DNA from: Prorocentrum cordatum
Taxonomy: Eukaryota; Sar; Dinophyceae; Prorocentrales; Prorocentraceae
Direction: 5' to 3'
NCBI GenBank assembly: GCA_963575745.1
Contig: CAUYUJ010019904.1
Span: 429,859 to 493,858, forward strand
Length of the DNA stretch: 64,000 nt
Both the position numbers and the translations under genes were made by a program. Below are positions 33,460 to 45,209 of this stretch, piece after piece. The notes under the pieces were generated by a model that saw nothing but the letters and a program-made list of their open reading frames with translations, did not search any database and was not told where the DNA came from. Position 1 is the stretch's first letter, and every line of letters starts with the position of its first letter.

Positions 33460-36269
33460 GCATCCGCGACCGTCGAGAAAAACGCTGCGAACCCTTCGCC
33501 ATGCCACCGCCGGTTGCGGCGACCACCCCAGCCTCACCCCTTCCCCTGTCGATAAAATACCCTCCGGACTGCTCTACGCGAGCGTCGCGCGCTGCCATCC
33601 TCCGAAGCAATACCACGCTGCTTCCGCACACCAAGTCCGCGGGGCAAGTCCGACATAGCGGAATGTTCGTTTCCGCCCGATGACGGCACCCGCGCCTAGA
33701 ATCAAAGGGCGAGTTCCGAGTGGAGGCCCAGCCCCATAGGCCGGTTTGGCCCTCAGCAGCAGCGTAAGATGCGGGGTTGAATGGACGCACCCAGCTTTGT
33801 TGCGATGATGTTGGGCGGCTTCGGCTGGCCCCTTGGCATTGGGGAGTCGCGGCAAGTAATGCTGTGGACTCCTCTGGGCCATGGGGGTACTCGGCCAATG
33901 CTTTGGGGGGCGCGGCCGCGTCTCCGCCGGCGCACGCCATGCACGCGCTCGCGCTTCCGCGCCCTGTGCTTCCCAGCAACGCGTCTCCGATGTTGGCGGG
34001 GGCGCGCTCAGCCAAGTGGCCGCAGCTGCGCGCGCGGCCCAACAGTTCATCGCACTGCTGCTGGGCCCGTGGCATTTGGCCATGCACTGGAGCAGTTGCG
34101 CGGCCCTGACAGGGCCAAACCTTGCACTGTCGCGAGTAATTGGAAGGTCGGAATGACAAGGCCAACCGAACCGGCCTCAAAGAGTGCCATCTCGGACCTG
34201 GCGAGGATCGAACCCATTCTCTCGCGTGGTTCGAGCTAGAAATCCACGAGCGCCGCCCCCGAGGTGAACTGCCGCTCGCCCTCAAGACTCTCGACTTTGG
34301 CGCTGCGGAGAAACATGATGCACGCATGTGACAGGGCCAGCGCGAACCAGTCTTTTGCCAAACATATCCATATTAGTGCAACATGCAAGACAATCTTTTG
34401 CGCGCCCGCCCCGGGCTCGCCCGGCAACGGCTGCGCCGCGCCAGGGACGCCGAGAAGCAGTTGACTGCGCAACTTCCTTTGGCCCCCTTTTCTGGTCTAG
34501 GACTGAGTATGCCCGCTCTTTCGGGGGCCCTTGGCCCAGTCCGTCTCCAGCGTTTCGGCGCGCGGCTGGACATCCTCTGGACCTGCCACAACCAACCACT
34601 CGGGGCAGGCCGACGCAGTCACGAACGACGCCTCTGTTTCCGACAGACTGCGCGAAAACACCACGCGCACCTCTTGAATGCAAAGATGCACTGTGTCTGG
34701 TCGCATCCTGAGACTCCTCCGCACGCCAAAATTGCCAGATGATGTCAAGCTAGGCACTGAGAACCTGCTGTTTTGGCCTTCAAAGAAGGGAAGAAACAAC
34801 TGCCCCCTCTTTCGTGACACCGCCGGCAACCGCAGCTAAGCTGGGCGATTGCCCCCTTTCCTTGAGCGGACACTATCCACGGCCCAGGGGCGTGAGCCAC
34901 CCGACCCCTGCGTTAGGGGCTGGTGGACAATCAGAGCGCACCTGCGAAGCCCCCTGTTTGGTAAAGCCACCACTGAAATTGGGGCATGCGACGCAACCCG
35001 TTCCGAGGGCCCGTGAGGAACCAGCGGCGGTGTTCAGGGTGACCGATTCGTCCAATCGTTTGATCATACCCATTGCTCCTGCAGCGACACCGAGGACGAG
35101 CTCCTGGACAGACTTTCGGCTGATAACCAGTCTTTTTGCAAAACATATCCACATCAGTGCAACATACAAGGCATTCTTTGCACACCCGCCCCAGGCTCGA
35201 CTGGCAACGGCAGCGCCGCGCCAGGGTCGCCGAAAAGCAGGTGGCTGCGCAACTTCCTTTGGTCCCCTTTCTGGTCTAGGACTGAGTATGCCCACTCTTT
35301 CGGGCACCCCTGGTCCAGTCCGTCTCCAGCGTCTCGGCGCGCGGTTGGACATCTTCTGGACCTGCCAAAACCAACCTCACGAGGCAGGCAGACGCTGTCA
35401 CCATCGACGCCTCTGTTTCCGACTGTGCGGAAACACCACGCGCACATCTTCAATGCAAAGATACACTGTGTCTGGTCGTATTCTGGGACTCCTCCGCACA
35501 CATCAAGATTGCCAGAAAATGTTGAGCTAGGCTCTGAGAACCTGCTGTTTTGGCCTTCAAAGAAGACGGGAAACAACTAAACCCCTTGTATCGCCACGCC
35601 GTAGTTGATGATCTAGGCAGGGATTCGCATCGCGGTTGCGCGCGCGACCCCTCCCAGACCACACGCAACCTCCAGTTGTGGGGGTCACGCGGGCACTCGC
35701 GATATTGAGCCACGAGTGTACCTTGCCAGTGAAATCGAGGAAAGATGCACCCCCTGAGGGGTCCCAGTACGGGCCCCGCGTTGCGTTGTCGCCTCCGTCG
35801 GCATGGCTATCGCGTCGCATGCAACCTATCGCACAGCCAATGACAAACCATACGATGGCAAAGGCAATGTACTTCAAGTGCTGCTTCCATACTGAGTCGT
35901 AAGCAATTTCATTGGTCATACTTGAAGTGTCCGTGGCGGATTCGCTGTGGAGGCGTACCCCCGAATTGATTTAACAGCACGGGGTTTGCACTTCCGCGTA
36001 GCGGAAGCCTGAACCGCACCTGGTTCCCAAGTTCATCGTAGATTGGGGTGTAGTGGCGTAAAGCCATGGCGAATACGCTTCGCGGAATAGTCAGGCGGAT
36101 GTCGCCCATAGTAAATATAGCGTCCGCTGCGGGCGTTTCCGCCTGCTTGCCAGGAGTCATGCCCTGACGTCGCAATGGCATTGGCGGCAGACCATGCCGC
36201 GCAGTAAAGTAGTACTGCGATAGACAGAGCTGACCACAACTTACCGGGGCCAGCTCCGCTGCCAAGTAA
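33460..36269 (-). repeat. multi-kb repeat family, copy 1 (first segment)
   Basis: 33460-34330 aligns by eye with 44455-45209 plus 46296-46480. 35580-36269 aligns with 46505-47092. Shared landmarks include ACTGCTCTACGC, GATGCGGGGTT, TGGGCCATGG, TCGGAATG, GCCGTAGTTGATG and AAGTGCTGCT. 34335-35579 is absent from copy 2. The coding sense, where recognisable, is on the minus strand. Confidence 0.75.
34350..35579. repeat. two ~450-bp direct repeats
   Basis: 34350-34801 and 35130-35579 match along their whole length: AGTCTTT..CAAAACATATCC, TCTGGTCTAGGACTGAGTA, GGACCTGCCA, TGTGTCTGGTCG, ending GGCCTTCAAAGAAG. They are separated by 328 bp (34802-35129), and one unit lost a T from a poly-T run. The pair is the segment missing in the second copy of the larger repeat. 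Confidence 0.85.
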
Positions 36270-36290
36270 ATTATCCTGGCGAGTATCGCA
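35557..36290 (-). pseudogene. conserved small membrane-protein fragment, copy 1
   Basis: Two minus-strand frames together give a signal-like hydrophobic stretch (LSIAVLLYCAAWSAANAIA, about 36235-36180), then QAGGN, then MGDIRLTIPRSVFAMALRHY (about 36110-36050). A transmembrane segment follows (YIAFAIVWFVIGCAIGCM, about 35870-35815), then a GGASFLDFTGKVHSW-type tail. The same order occurs at 47090-46600 with frame changes at different places, which argues that it was once coding. No family is recognised; it is probably part of the repeated element. Confidence 0.5.
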
Positions 36291-36299
36291 ATTGTGAGT

Positions 36300-36370
36300 A
36301 TCTTCTTCGGTGGCGCTCCCTATGGGGCCACGAACCGCATGAGGGGTGCGCCGAAATGTGGCGGGGTACA
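36300..36370 (+). repeat. single diverged satellite unit
   Basis: TGGCGCTCCCTATGGGGCC, ACGAACCGCATGAGGGG and GCGCCGAAATG match the 90-bp satellite, at the left boundary of the inserted block. Confidence 0.75.
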
Positions 36371-36711
36371 CAACGCGAAGGAATACGATAGATCTGATTA
36401 CGAGAGAAAGAACGCGGGTGAGTCAGAGCGCGAGGAAATCTGAGTATGAATGGGTCTGCGCGCGAGTGAATATATTTGCACGAATGCGATCATGGAACCG
36501 CCTAGTGTAAGTGTCGAGCATGCCTGTCCGAACACACGTGACACTGGGCGTGGCCGCCGCAGGCAGCTTCCGCGGGAACCCCGACGGCAGCGTCCGCACG
36601 TCGCGACGCCCATGTCGGCACGCCTCTTGCGAGGATCGCGCCCGCTTTCGGCTCTTCTTTTCCTTCCTCTTTGCCCGCGCACTCCAAAATCCAAGGCTGC
36701 GGGCGCAGCGC

Positions 36712-36965
36712 AGCGCGGAGTCCCCGCGACGCGCGCTGGTCGCCCCGGGCGGGGTCCCAGCGACGCGCGCGGGTCGTCCGCTGCGCGAAGCAGAGAGAGC
36801 TGACTAGCTAACTGGCTGGCTGATAGCGGGCAAGTCTCTGACCGCTGGGCAGAGCGACGACGGGCGAACGAGGCGCCGGGCCCCCCGCAGCACGGAGTTC
36901 CCGCGACGCGCGCTGGTCGCCCCGAGAGGGTCCCAGCGACGCGCGCGGGTCGTCCGCGGCGCGAG
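36712..36965 (+). repeat. two ~75-bp direct repeats
   Basis: 36712-36789 and 36891-36965 share CGCGACGCGCGCTGGTCG, GTCCCAGCGACGCGCGC and GGGTCGTCCGC. They lie 179 bp apart, just downstream of the minus-strand helicase fragment. The remainder of 36371-37024 has no recognised gene. Confidence 0.8.
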
Positions 36966-37024
36966 GCCAAACAATTAGTCGGGCAGTCGAGAGAAGGCGC
37001 GGCTCGGGGGAGACGCTCCTCAGG

Positions 37025-37299
37025 TCAGGCCTCGCGGATGAACTCGGTGAAGCCGAGCTCCCTGGCGAGGGCCGTCGCTTCCCTCCTGCACCGCTTCGTG
37101 CGCGCCGCAAACTGCTCCAGCTGCTTCCGCAAGCCCTGCGGCGGCCCTGCCAGGAAGAACTCGATGCGCGGCGCCCGCATGAGCAGGAGGTCCTCGTGGC
37201 GCGTGGCGCGCGAGAGCAGCACGTAGAGCTCCAGCCACCAGTCGTCGTCCTCCTTCTTGCCGTTCCCTACCTCGTGGCGGCCGCAATCCAGGATCACGC
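37025..37299 (-). CDS. helicase C-terminal fragment, last exon
   Basis: The minus-strand frame starts at GCGTGATCC (37299) and ends at the TGA 37027-37025. It reads GVILDCGRHEVG, then WWLELYVLLSRATRHEDLLLM, then FFLAGPPQGLRKQL and an LGFTEF ending. LYVLLSRATR is the superfamily 1 helicase motif VI region (the VALSR of Pif1/RecD/UvrD types), and dinoflagellate genomes encode many such proteins. With the preceding exon it supplies motif V and VI only; motifs I-IV are not found in the window. It is a 3' remnant, or the 3' end of a gene whose upstream exons lie beyond the satellite array. Confidence 0.6.
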
Positions 37300-37446
37300 C
37301 TGGGCGACGTCGACCGAGGGAGCAGCGCGCCGGGCAGCCGACGGCCCAGGGCGAGAGTCCACAGGACCGAGAGATGGTCTGGCCGCGGACTGCTCGCGCC
37401 CCGGAGGTCTGGCCGCCCCCGGAGCGCCGTTCCCCCGCCCCGTCGC
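37300..37446 (-). other. proposed GC-AG intron, 147 nt
   Basis: The splice would be GAAG|GCGACG to CCCAG|GCGTG, restoring MREGVILDCGR across the junction. The donor is GC, and AG|GCG is repeated at both boundaries, a pattern reported for dinoflagellate introns. Read through, the interval gives only low-complexity text. Confidence 0.6.
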
Positions 37447-37506
37447 CTTCGCGCATGGTGCGCCCCTGGCACGCCACCGTGGTGATGACCCTGCCGTGCG
37501 AGAAAT
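37447..37506 (-). CDS. helicase fragment, motif V exon (partial)
   Basis: The minus-strand text FSHGRVITTVACQGRTMRE contains TT..CQGRT, the helicase motif V that precedes GVILDCGR. It stops at the edge of the satellite array (37507), so its 5' boundary is unknown. A possible acceptor CGGCAG|G lies inside it. Confidence 0.5.
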
Positions 37507-38930
37507 GCGGGGGGGGTGCCGAAATGGGTGGGGGTGACGCATGCGGGCGGCGGCACTGAGGCCTTCGGTGGAGCTCCCTATGGAGCCACGAAACGTGTGA
37601 GGGGTGTGCCGAAATGGGTGTGGGGGACGCATGCGGCCGCGGGCACTGGGGCCTTCGGTGGAGCTCCCTATGGAGCCACGAAACGTGTGAGGGGTGTGCC
37701 GAAATGGGTGTGGGGGACGCATGCGGCCGCGGGCACTGGGGCCTTCGGTGGAGCTCCCTATGGAGCCACGAAACGTGTGAGGGGTGTGCCGAAATGGGTG
37801 TGGGGGACGCATGCGGCCGCGGGCACTGGGGCCTTCGGTGGAGCTCCCTATGGAGCCACGAAACGTGTGAGGGGTGTGCCGAAATGGGTGTGGGGGACGC
37901 ATGCGGCCGCGGGCACTGGGGCCTTCGGTGGAGCTCCCTATGGAGCCACGAAACGTGTGAGGGGTGTGCCGAAATGGGTGTGCGGCCGCGGGCACTGGGG
38001 CCTTCGGTGGAGCTCCCTATGGAGCCACGAAACGTGTGAAATGGGTGTATGGCCGCGGGCACTGGGGCCTTCGGTGGAGCTCCCTATGGAGCCACGAAAC
38101 GTGTGAGGGGTGTGCCGAATGGGTGTGGGGGACGCATGCGGCCGCGGGCACTGGGGCCTTCGGTGGAGCTCCCTATGGAGCCACGAAACGTGTGAGGGGT
38201 GTGCCGAAATGGGTGTGGGGGACGCATGCGGCCGCGGGCACTGGGGCCTTCGGTGGAGCTCCCTATGGAGCCACGAAACGTGTGAGGGGTGTGCCGAAAT
38301 GGGTGTGGGGGACGCATGCGGCCGCGGGCACTGGGGCCTTCGGTGGAGCTCCCTATGGAGCCACGAAACGTGTGAGGGGTGTGCCGAAATGGGTGTGGGG
38401 GACGCATGCGGCCGCGGGCACTGGGGCCTTCGGTGGAGCTCCCTATGGAGCCACGAAACGTGTGAGGGGTGTGCCGAAATGGGTGTGGGGGACGCATGCG
38501 GCCGCGGGCACTGGGGCCTTCGGTGGAGTGGAGCCACGAAACGTGTGAGGGGTGTGCCGAAATGGGTGTGGGGGACGCATGCGGCCGCGGGCACTGGGGC
38601 CTTCGGTGGAGCTCCCTATGGAGCCACGAAACGTGTGAGGGGTGTGCCGAAATGGGTGTGGGGGACGCATGCGGCCGCGGGCACTGGGGCCTTCGGTGGA
38701 GCTCCCTATGGAGCCACGAAACGTGTGAGGGGTGTGCCGAAATGGGTGTGGGGGACGCATGCGGCCGCGGGCACTGGGGCCTTCGGTGGAGCTCCCTATG
38801 GAGCCACGAAACGTGTGAGGGGTGTGCCGAAATGGGTGTGGGGGACGCATGCGGCCGCGGGCACTGGGGCCTTCGGTGGAGCTCCCTATGGAGCCACGAA
38901 ACGTGTGAGGGGTGTGCCGAAATGGGTGTT
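37507..38930 (+). repeat. 90-bp satellite array, ~16 units
   Basis: The unit is GGGGTGTGCCGAAATGGGTG, then GGGGACGCATGCGGCCGCGG, then CACTGGGGCCTTCGGTGG, then AGCTCCCTATGGAGCCACG and AAACGTGTGA. Most units are nearly identical. Units near 37975 and 38035 are shortened, and one near 38525 lacks about 12 bp. A period of 90 is divisible by three, so several frames stay open for hundreds of codons; those ORFs are artefacts. Confidence 0.97.
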
Positions 38931-39056
38931 GATGATGATGATAATGGGAGGGGGGAGGAGGAAGGAAGGAAGGAAGGAAGGAAGGAAGGAAGGAAGGAAG
39001 GAAGGAAGGAGAACGCGGGGCACCGTCTCTTCAAAACGAGGACCCAACACCACAGG
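38931..39056 (+). repeat. (GAAG)n tract and conserved satellite tail
   Basis: A (GAT)n and (GGAA)n purine tract (38930-39009) is followed by the tail with CTTCAAAACGAGGACCCA (39010-39056). It matches the tail at 291-340 next to the other satellite block. Confidence 0.85.
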
Positions 39057-39065
39057 ATGGTTGGG

Positions 39066-39500
39066 AAAAACATGATGAGGACCACGTGGTGATAGGTTGG
39101 AAAATCGACGAGAGATGGAGCACCATCCACAAGACTGATCGGGGCTTGTTCTAGGTGCCGTAGTGGACTACCGAATCCTCAGACAGTCCAAACAAAGAGG
39201 ACACCGCGGTCTTGAGCCAGACGCCGACGTGATACTCGATATGCTCGCTATATACACTTACCCTCTGAACCCAAATTTCATAATGTCCCCCCCCGCCCCA
39301 TGCTGCCCCGAGTGGGCACAAATCCATGGAGTTGTTGCACGAAAGAACATGCCTCTTCAAATATTCGCTTTTCTTGGACGAGCCCGTTGTTGGTACCACA
39401 AGTTGCGGATGGTTTGGGTACTTGGATTGAATATGCTGTGAAACATATTGTTTGACACTACCTCGATCCAGCCACGAGACGATCCCAAGCGAGACCACGA
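39066..39500 (-). repeat. multi-kb repeat family, copy 1 (second segment)
   Basis: Matches 47096-47400: AACATGATGA, ATAGGTTGGAA, GAGATGG, CATCCA.AAGACT.ATCGG. The minus-strand sense YSEHIEYHVGVWLKTAVSSL resembles the LSERCEYYAGVRPTAPASYL-type text of copy 2 in the equivalent frame. It runs into the degenerate CCCAAGA repeat, as copy 2 does. Confidence 0.65.
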
Positions 39501-39544
39501 TTCTGCGGCTGTGGTCCTCAGAAAATCACGCCCCCCTTGGGGAT

Positions 39545-40480
39545 CGCGGGCATGCTTTGCTTCAAAGCGGCCCAAAACCGGCCCAAGACAAGTCGATGGA
39601 TTCATCACCACCTACACGCGGACTCTTGACTCCCCCAAGGAGCCCCACGAAGCCCCGAGACAACCCCAGCACGGCCCAAGGCCGACCCAAGACGGTCCCG
39701 AGACGGCCCAAGACCAGCAGAATGCAGCCCCGACTGGAAAGAAACAGGATCCTCAAACTGCCTCCTCCTCCTCCTCCTCTTCCTCCTCCGTCCCCAGACA
39801 TACGACGTCGCGTGGCTCCCCAACGGTCTGGACCCCTTCCCCGGGACCGACTTCTCATCCTCACGCGTTTTGGAACGGGCACCGTTTCCCAGAGAGGCAC
39901 CGCGGCCAACCAGTGCGGGACCACAGCCGTGCCACGCCCGATGGGTTACTGTTTGCGCGGGCTCCCCCGGCACTGGACATCCGCGTCAGCACAGCTGGAC
40001 ATCTAGTGCCGCTGCCTGCGCCGCAATCCACCACCGTGGCTGCACGACGTGGGCGTGCTAGAAGGCCAAGTGCTGTCTGCTAGAATTCGGTTCTTCGGAA
40101 TTCGCAGCCGAAGGTGGCCTGGGGACGGCTTCAGAGGGCCCCAAGACAGCCCAATACCGCTCCAAGACAGCCCTATGTCTCTGCAAACAGCCCAAGAGGC
40201 CCCCCAAAGCGCTCCAAGAAGACACCTGAGAAGTCCTCAAGAGTACCTTTTCTGGCGTCCGTCGGCTCAAGACGGCCCAGAAGGCCTTCAAGATGGCCTC
40301 CAGACGGCCCCAGAGAGCCCGAAACTGATGCAGGAGGCCTCCAAGAGACCCCAAAGATCGACCAAAGTCAGCCCAATCAACTCCCTGGACGGCCACAGGA
40401 CGAAACGCCTCGCGAAATGTCACCAAGATGCCTCTTGAAGAGGCGTCTTGTCCACGACCTGCTCTGGCCGCAAGAGTGCC
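39545..40480 (+). repeat. degenerate CCCAAGA/GGCCC repeats with (CTC)n
   Basis: The CCCAAGACGGCCC-like degenerate family fills 39545-39725 and 40130-40480. A (CTC)n stretch lies at 39757-39792 and another at 40528-40560. ORFs are low-complexity. Confidence 0.7.
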
Positions 40481-40560
40481 CCAAGAAACAATCAAGATCA
40501 AGATGCCTCCTCCGTCGCCTCCAGCTCGTCTCCTCCTCCTCCTATTACTCCTCCTCCCAC

Positions 40561-43500
40561 GAGCACGTCAGCGAATAGCAATAATGATGCAACATTGGCC
40601 GGCGGAATGAGCGAGGCGATTGAATAAACCCCACCCATCGTACCTCTGTCTGTACAGTGTACATCAGGACCAGCTGAACCACCTGTCGTGTTGGCGCGCC
40701 GTAGTCGCTTGTAGCATAAGAGAAATAAGAATCCCAATGCGTGCGAGATGCAAACCTAAAGTTCACCATCCAGGCTGCACAGTATTGCCGGTGCTGGGGC
40801 AGTGGCCCAGAAGACTACACGCCACCGCCAAGTGTCCAAATACCACGGCAAGATCGTCGAAACAGAAGCCCACAACACATCGCCACTCATGCGACCGTCG
40901 AAAAGCGGTGCATAGGCAGACGAGCAGTGCACTGCCGTGTCCCTCAATAGTTCTGGGGGCACCTGAAGCTCGGGGGCATCCCCTGCAGTCCGGCGGCGAC
41001 TCCTTGAACTCGGGGGGCAGCTCCCCGTGCGCAATTCCCCGTATCCCTGGGGCGGTTCCCTGTGGTCCTGGGAGGGGGGATCTGCAGGAGTGCCTGTACT
41101 TGTGTCTGGGGAGGGGGGGGTCGCCCTGCCTCCCCTCATGCTCCTCGTCCTCTACCAACTAATCTTCCGCCGTCCTCCTCTCATCCTCCCTTTCCCTCAT
41201 CCTCTTTGCCCTTCGTACCTTCTCAATCCAAGGGGTGGCGGCATGTCGCGCTTGGGAGGGGGCACTCTGACCTCTCGCTGCGTGGCATCACTTTTTGGCT
41301 ACATCGCACCTCGTGCCAGCTCGCGGACCGTGGGAAACTCCATGCGCGCTAGGCTTCACGCGCGCGGCACCCCCTACGCGTGGAACCCCTTGGCTGACAA
41401 GCCAAACGTGGGGAGGGAAGGTGGCGCGTGGCATCCCACAGGGAACCGGCGGGGAGCCTCTATCGGACAGGGGGGGGGCTGGGAAGGGGAAAGGGGGGCC
41501 GGGGCGCATGGGGAACACGTGTACTCCAAGGGCAGTTCTTTCATCCAGGCGCAAATTCCCTGGAGTCCGCGAGCGCAGCCTTGTAGTCAGGGTGGTACTG
41601 TACCCTGGGGCCCCAGACTTATTGAGGGTCACGGTGCACTGCACGGCCCCGGAAGAATTGTCCGAAAAGCAGCAGGCTGCAATCCAGACCACTCTGCTGC
41701 ACCGGCTGCATCGCCGCGCGGCTAACCATGCCATTGTGCCAGACGCTGCCACCGTTGACGCACACTTTCACGGTGGATCTCCGCACCATCGTCTACACTG
41801 CAACCGTGCCGTACCGCCTCTGCTTCGAATCACGCCGGGGCATCTCGCGTGAGCTTTTTCCTTCAACCAACATGACTAAAGCAGGAAACGCTGAATCCCA
41901 CGAGCACTCTCGATTGTGGTTAAGGGAGCTATCTCTCCCACACCCATTCGTCCCCTTCGGGAAGAGGTTCATCACCACTCCGCAAGAATACACACGCCCT
42001 CCCCCACCCGACGGGCGACAAACCAGACCAATGTCACCCAACCACCCGCCTACCCTCCATCCCTTTCAACAGAATGATGCACCGCGTGCTTTGCGGCAGA
42101 GTATTTAGGCATGTTCGGGGGATCCGCGAGTCGAGAAGGATATGGTACGCCGCACCATCGATCACGCGTTAGGCGTATAATGCTACCCCATAGCTTAACT
42201 GTACAATAGGTATGGGCGGGTAGATGAGAGATGTGACATGAGAGTAGAAAGTGCATCGCAGAAGGATGTGGACGTGTCCTTTTTTCCGTTACTCGGATGC
42301 AATGGTGCCCTAAATGTGGGGACGTCACAAAAAGCGGCGCCGCTTGAGCCCAAGCGGCGTCGGACGCAGGCGCATCGCTCGTATCTCGCCTTCAACCCCG
42401 TTCACAATCGCGAAGGGGGGGTAGAGCGACGGACCGCGACGAACTACATGATATATCGAAGATACCGTAACGGCAGCAATACGTACATGACAATGTAGAA
42501 GGCAACCTCTTTGCGTTGGCAAGCTGGCTGCCAAAACTTCCGTACTTACGTCCAAAAAAAAAACTCACGGGAAACCTCACCGCATGCTGGCGCGGCAGCG
42601 TGCGCAGAAGGGGCGCACCCACCGCTCCAACTGATTAGTGGGTCCGCCGACATGAAAGTATCAGCGGACATCCAAACTCGAACGCGCAAATCCTGCAACG
42701 CAGAAGAAGTGAAGCCCATGACCGGGCAACAGCAAGAGTACAGCCCGTGGTTGGGCAGCAGCGAGCATGTGCCCATGCTTGCGCGAATGCCTTATCCGCT
42801 GCCTCGATGTTGGCCAAGCTCAGAAACTGTTGTCAGATTTCCCCTGCAAGGCATCAGCCGTCCGAAGTCAGCCTTCAATGAATACCTGCATTCACGTGTA
42901 ACAAAAACTGCGGTCGACACCACCTTCGGTGTCCATTGGCCGTAGTGTCACGCATATCACGCCACAGTACGCTGTGCACGATACATCTGTCCATCATTTG
43001 CCAAACCCAATAACACCAAAAAAAACCAATCAGTGGATGATTTGAAATGGCATCGATGAGAAGATCGGTAAACAGATCGACTGGGAACCCGGAAAGCCGG
43101 AACCCACCGATATCGGCCCGGCACCAATAACCAAAAACCCGGGAACCTGGAACCAGGAACCGAGGAGCCCAGCCGGCCACTAACATCGGCGGAAAATGTT
43201 CGCCAAATCTTCCCACATCCGCTAAGACCCCTTCCGCGCAAGCACTGATTGGGGAACTAAATGGCCAAATGGGATACACCCAGTGGACATCTCGAGGCCC
43301 TTACTAGATAATGATGCGATGGTCGACTGGGCATCGATGGCGAGCATTACCTGGACGCGCGCACCACCCAACACTAAAAATATTGCACTGCGTCTGAGCA
43401 AGCGGTCCAAGGCCTTCCAAGATGAGTGCTGCTGCGAAAGCTTCAGCGGAATTGCTGGACCGCACGGGTAATCGATGTGGTTTGCAGTGCGCATCTATCA

Positions 43501-44439
43501 GGTGCACGACATCCGTTCCGCTTGGCGTGTCCACGTGATGAGAAGATGGCACAGCGGACGCCGCGCCCCTTGACTTCGTCGTCGGCCTCGCCACTCTGGC
43601 GGCGATGACCTGAGGCGGCGCGCGCAGATTCAGCGGTTACTGCGCAGGGCAATGAGCTCCCGCCCACAATTTCGCTGTTCCTCGCACCTGCGGGCGCGGC
43701 GCCCTGCCGACAATCGGATGATCTGTCCATCTTCACTGCGTTCAAGCCTCTGCTTGGAACGCCAGTGGCGCACCTGCTCGGGGGCCCACCCCTGGCGGGC
43801 CCAGCATCACTGCAAGAAATAAGGGGGGGGCACGCGGGCCACCCCAGTTCCTTGGCGCCCCTGCAGGGGCCCGCGAGCGGGCTCGAGGAACGCCGCGGGC
43901 CGCGCGAACGTCAGAATTGGATGAGTCCCAGCCGACGTCGATGACATCATATGATGCACTCTCGCTGGCGACGCCAATCCGCTGCCTCAGCGCGCCCCCA
44001 CGCAAAGCATTGCTGGTTGGGGCCATGGGCGCGTCTGCATCGTCAGTCGCAAGCGTCTCCGCTCGGCAGGGCAACCCTGCGGTGAGTAATTCCTCTGCGT
44101 GGCGGGGGCGGCCTCGGCTTGGGAGATGCCCCCGTCGCGCGACGAAGCGCCCCCGAAGTCGCCGTTCGGGAGATCGGGGGCCAAGTCAGTCAGCGCTCGA
44201 TTCATCAGTTCGCGCCCAAAGTGAATGCGCGCGAGGAGAGCCACCGCGGATGGGAGGTCGAAACCTGACCAATCGACGCACTCTACGCCCTCAATGGTGT
44301 CCTGAGCCGTCGAAGGGGAAGCGCCGCCCCCCATTTCCTTCCCCCCATCGCATCGCACTGGCCCTGGAAACGCCCATCACCACCACAACGAGGACACAGC
44401 ACCCTCCTCCCGTTTCGGCCCACGGCGCACGCAAGCTGC
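40561..44439. other. no gene recognised
   Basis: About 3.9 kb of mixed composition. There are Cys/Pro-rich short ORFs at 40600-41850. At 43070-43170 there are short GGAACCCGG / GGAACCTGG repeats. Nothing reaches a recognisable domain on either strand. Some minus-strand text near 41750-41600 has fair coding character but no family. Confidence 0.5.
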
Positions 44440-45209
44440 GTTTTTTTTTAACAACCAAAAAACGCTGCGAGCACTCTGCCATGAAACCGTCGGTTGCTGC
44501 GAGCACCCCTTACATCGCCCCTTCCCCCGTCGGTGAAATTATCTTCGGACTGCTCTACGCACGCGTCGCACGGGTTTCTTGGTGGACTGCCCCCGCCAAA
44601 AACTTCGCACGTTGGCATCCTAGAAATGAAAGTCTGGCGGTTTCCGCGACGCCGAATCCGCGGGGCGCGTCCGACATGCCTACGCGTTCGTTCCCATATG
44701 ATGATAGCGCGTCGGCATCCGCGCCGGATTTGAAAGGCGAGTTCCCGTTGGAGGCCGAGCCCCACAGAGCGGTCTGACTCTCGGGAGCAACGGAAGATGC
44801 GGGGTTAAATGGCTGCCCCCAGCCTTGTTGCGATGACGACGTTGGGCAGCTTCTGCCAAGTCCTCGGCCCTGGGGAGTCGCGCAAAGCAATGCCGTGGAC
44901 TCGTCTGGGCCATGGGGGCCATCGGCCCGCGCGTCGATAGGCGCGGCCGCGCCTCCGCCGGCTTTTGTCAAATGCGCGCTCGCGTTTCCGAGCCCCGTGC
45001 TTCCCGGCAACGCGTTTCAGACGTTGCCGGGGGCGCGTTCAGCCAGGCGGCCGCGGCTGCGCACGCGGCCCGGTAGCTCGTCGCACTGATGGCGGGTCCG
45101 CGGCGCGCCGCCGCTGAATGGCTGAAAAAGTTGCGCGGCTCTGCCAGGGCCGAACCCGAGGCCCCTGAGGAGCGCTGTCGTAAGTAATAGAAAGTTCGGA
45201 ATGTCAAAG
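44440..45209 (-). repeat. multi-kb repeat family, copy 2 (first segment)
   Basis: Aligns with 33460-34165 at roughly 70-80% by eye, from AAAAACGCTGCGA to AAAGTTCGGAATG. It ends in a 24-bp sequence repeated at 46296-46319. Confidence 0.75.

Larger units (their letters stand above)
36270..39065. other. block inserted into repeat copy 1
   Basis: In copy 2 the sequence runs straight from GCCAAGTAAA (47087-47096) into AACATGATGA. In copy 1 the corresponding points are 36260-36269 and 39067-39077. The ~2.8 kb between them is unrelated and holds satellite, a direct repeat, a helicase fragment and the satellite array. It looks like an insertion, or a series of insertions, into copy 1. Confidence 0.65.

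Noticed and set aside
31230-33683. 500-670-aa Arg/Gly and Pro/Ser ORFs
   Set aside because: Complementary translations of polypurine DNA on the two strands; no domain, composition artefact.
34185-34235. tRNA-like B-box (minus-strand GGTTCGATCC)
   Set aside because: The flanking bases do not form a T-stem, no A-box or cloverleaf is visible, and the equivalent site in the second repeat copy has lost the word.
37516-39130. Long repetitive ORFs on both strands of the satellite array
   Set aside because: A 90-bp unit has no stop in several frames, so hundreds of codons stay open by arithmetic, not selection.
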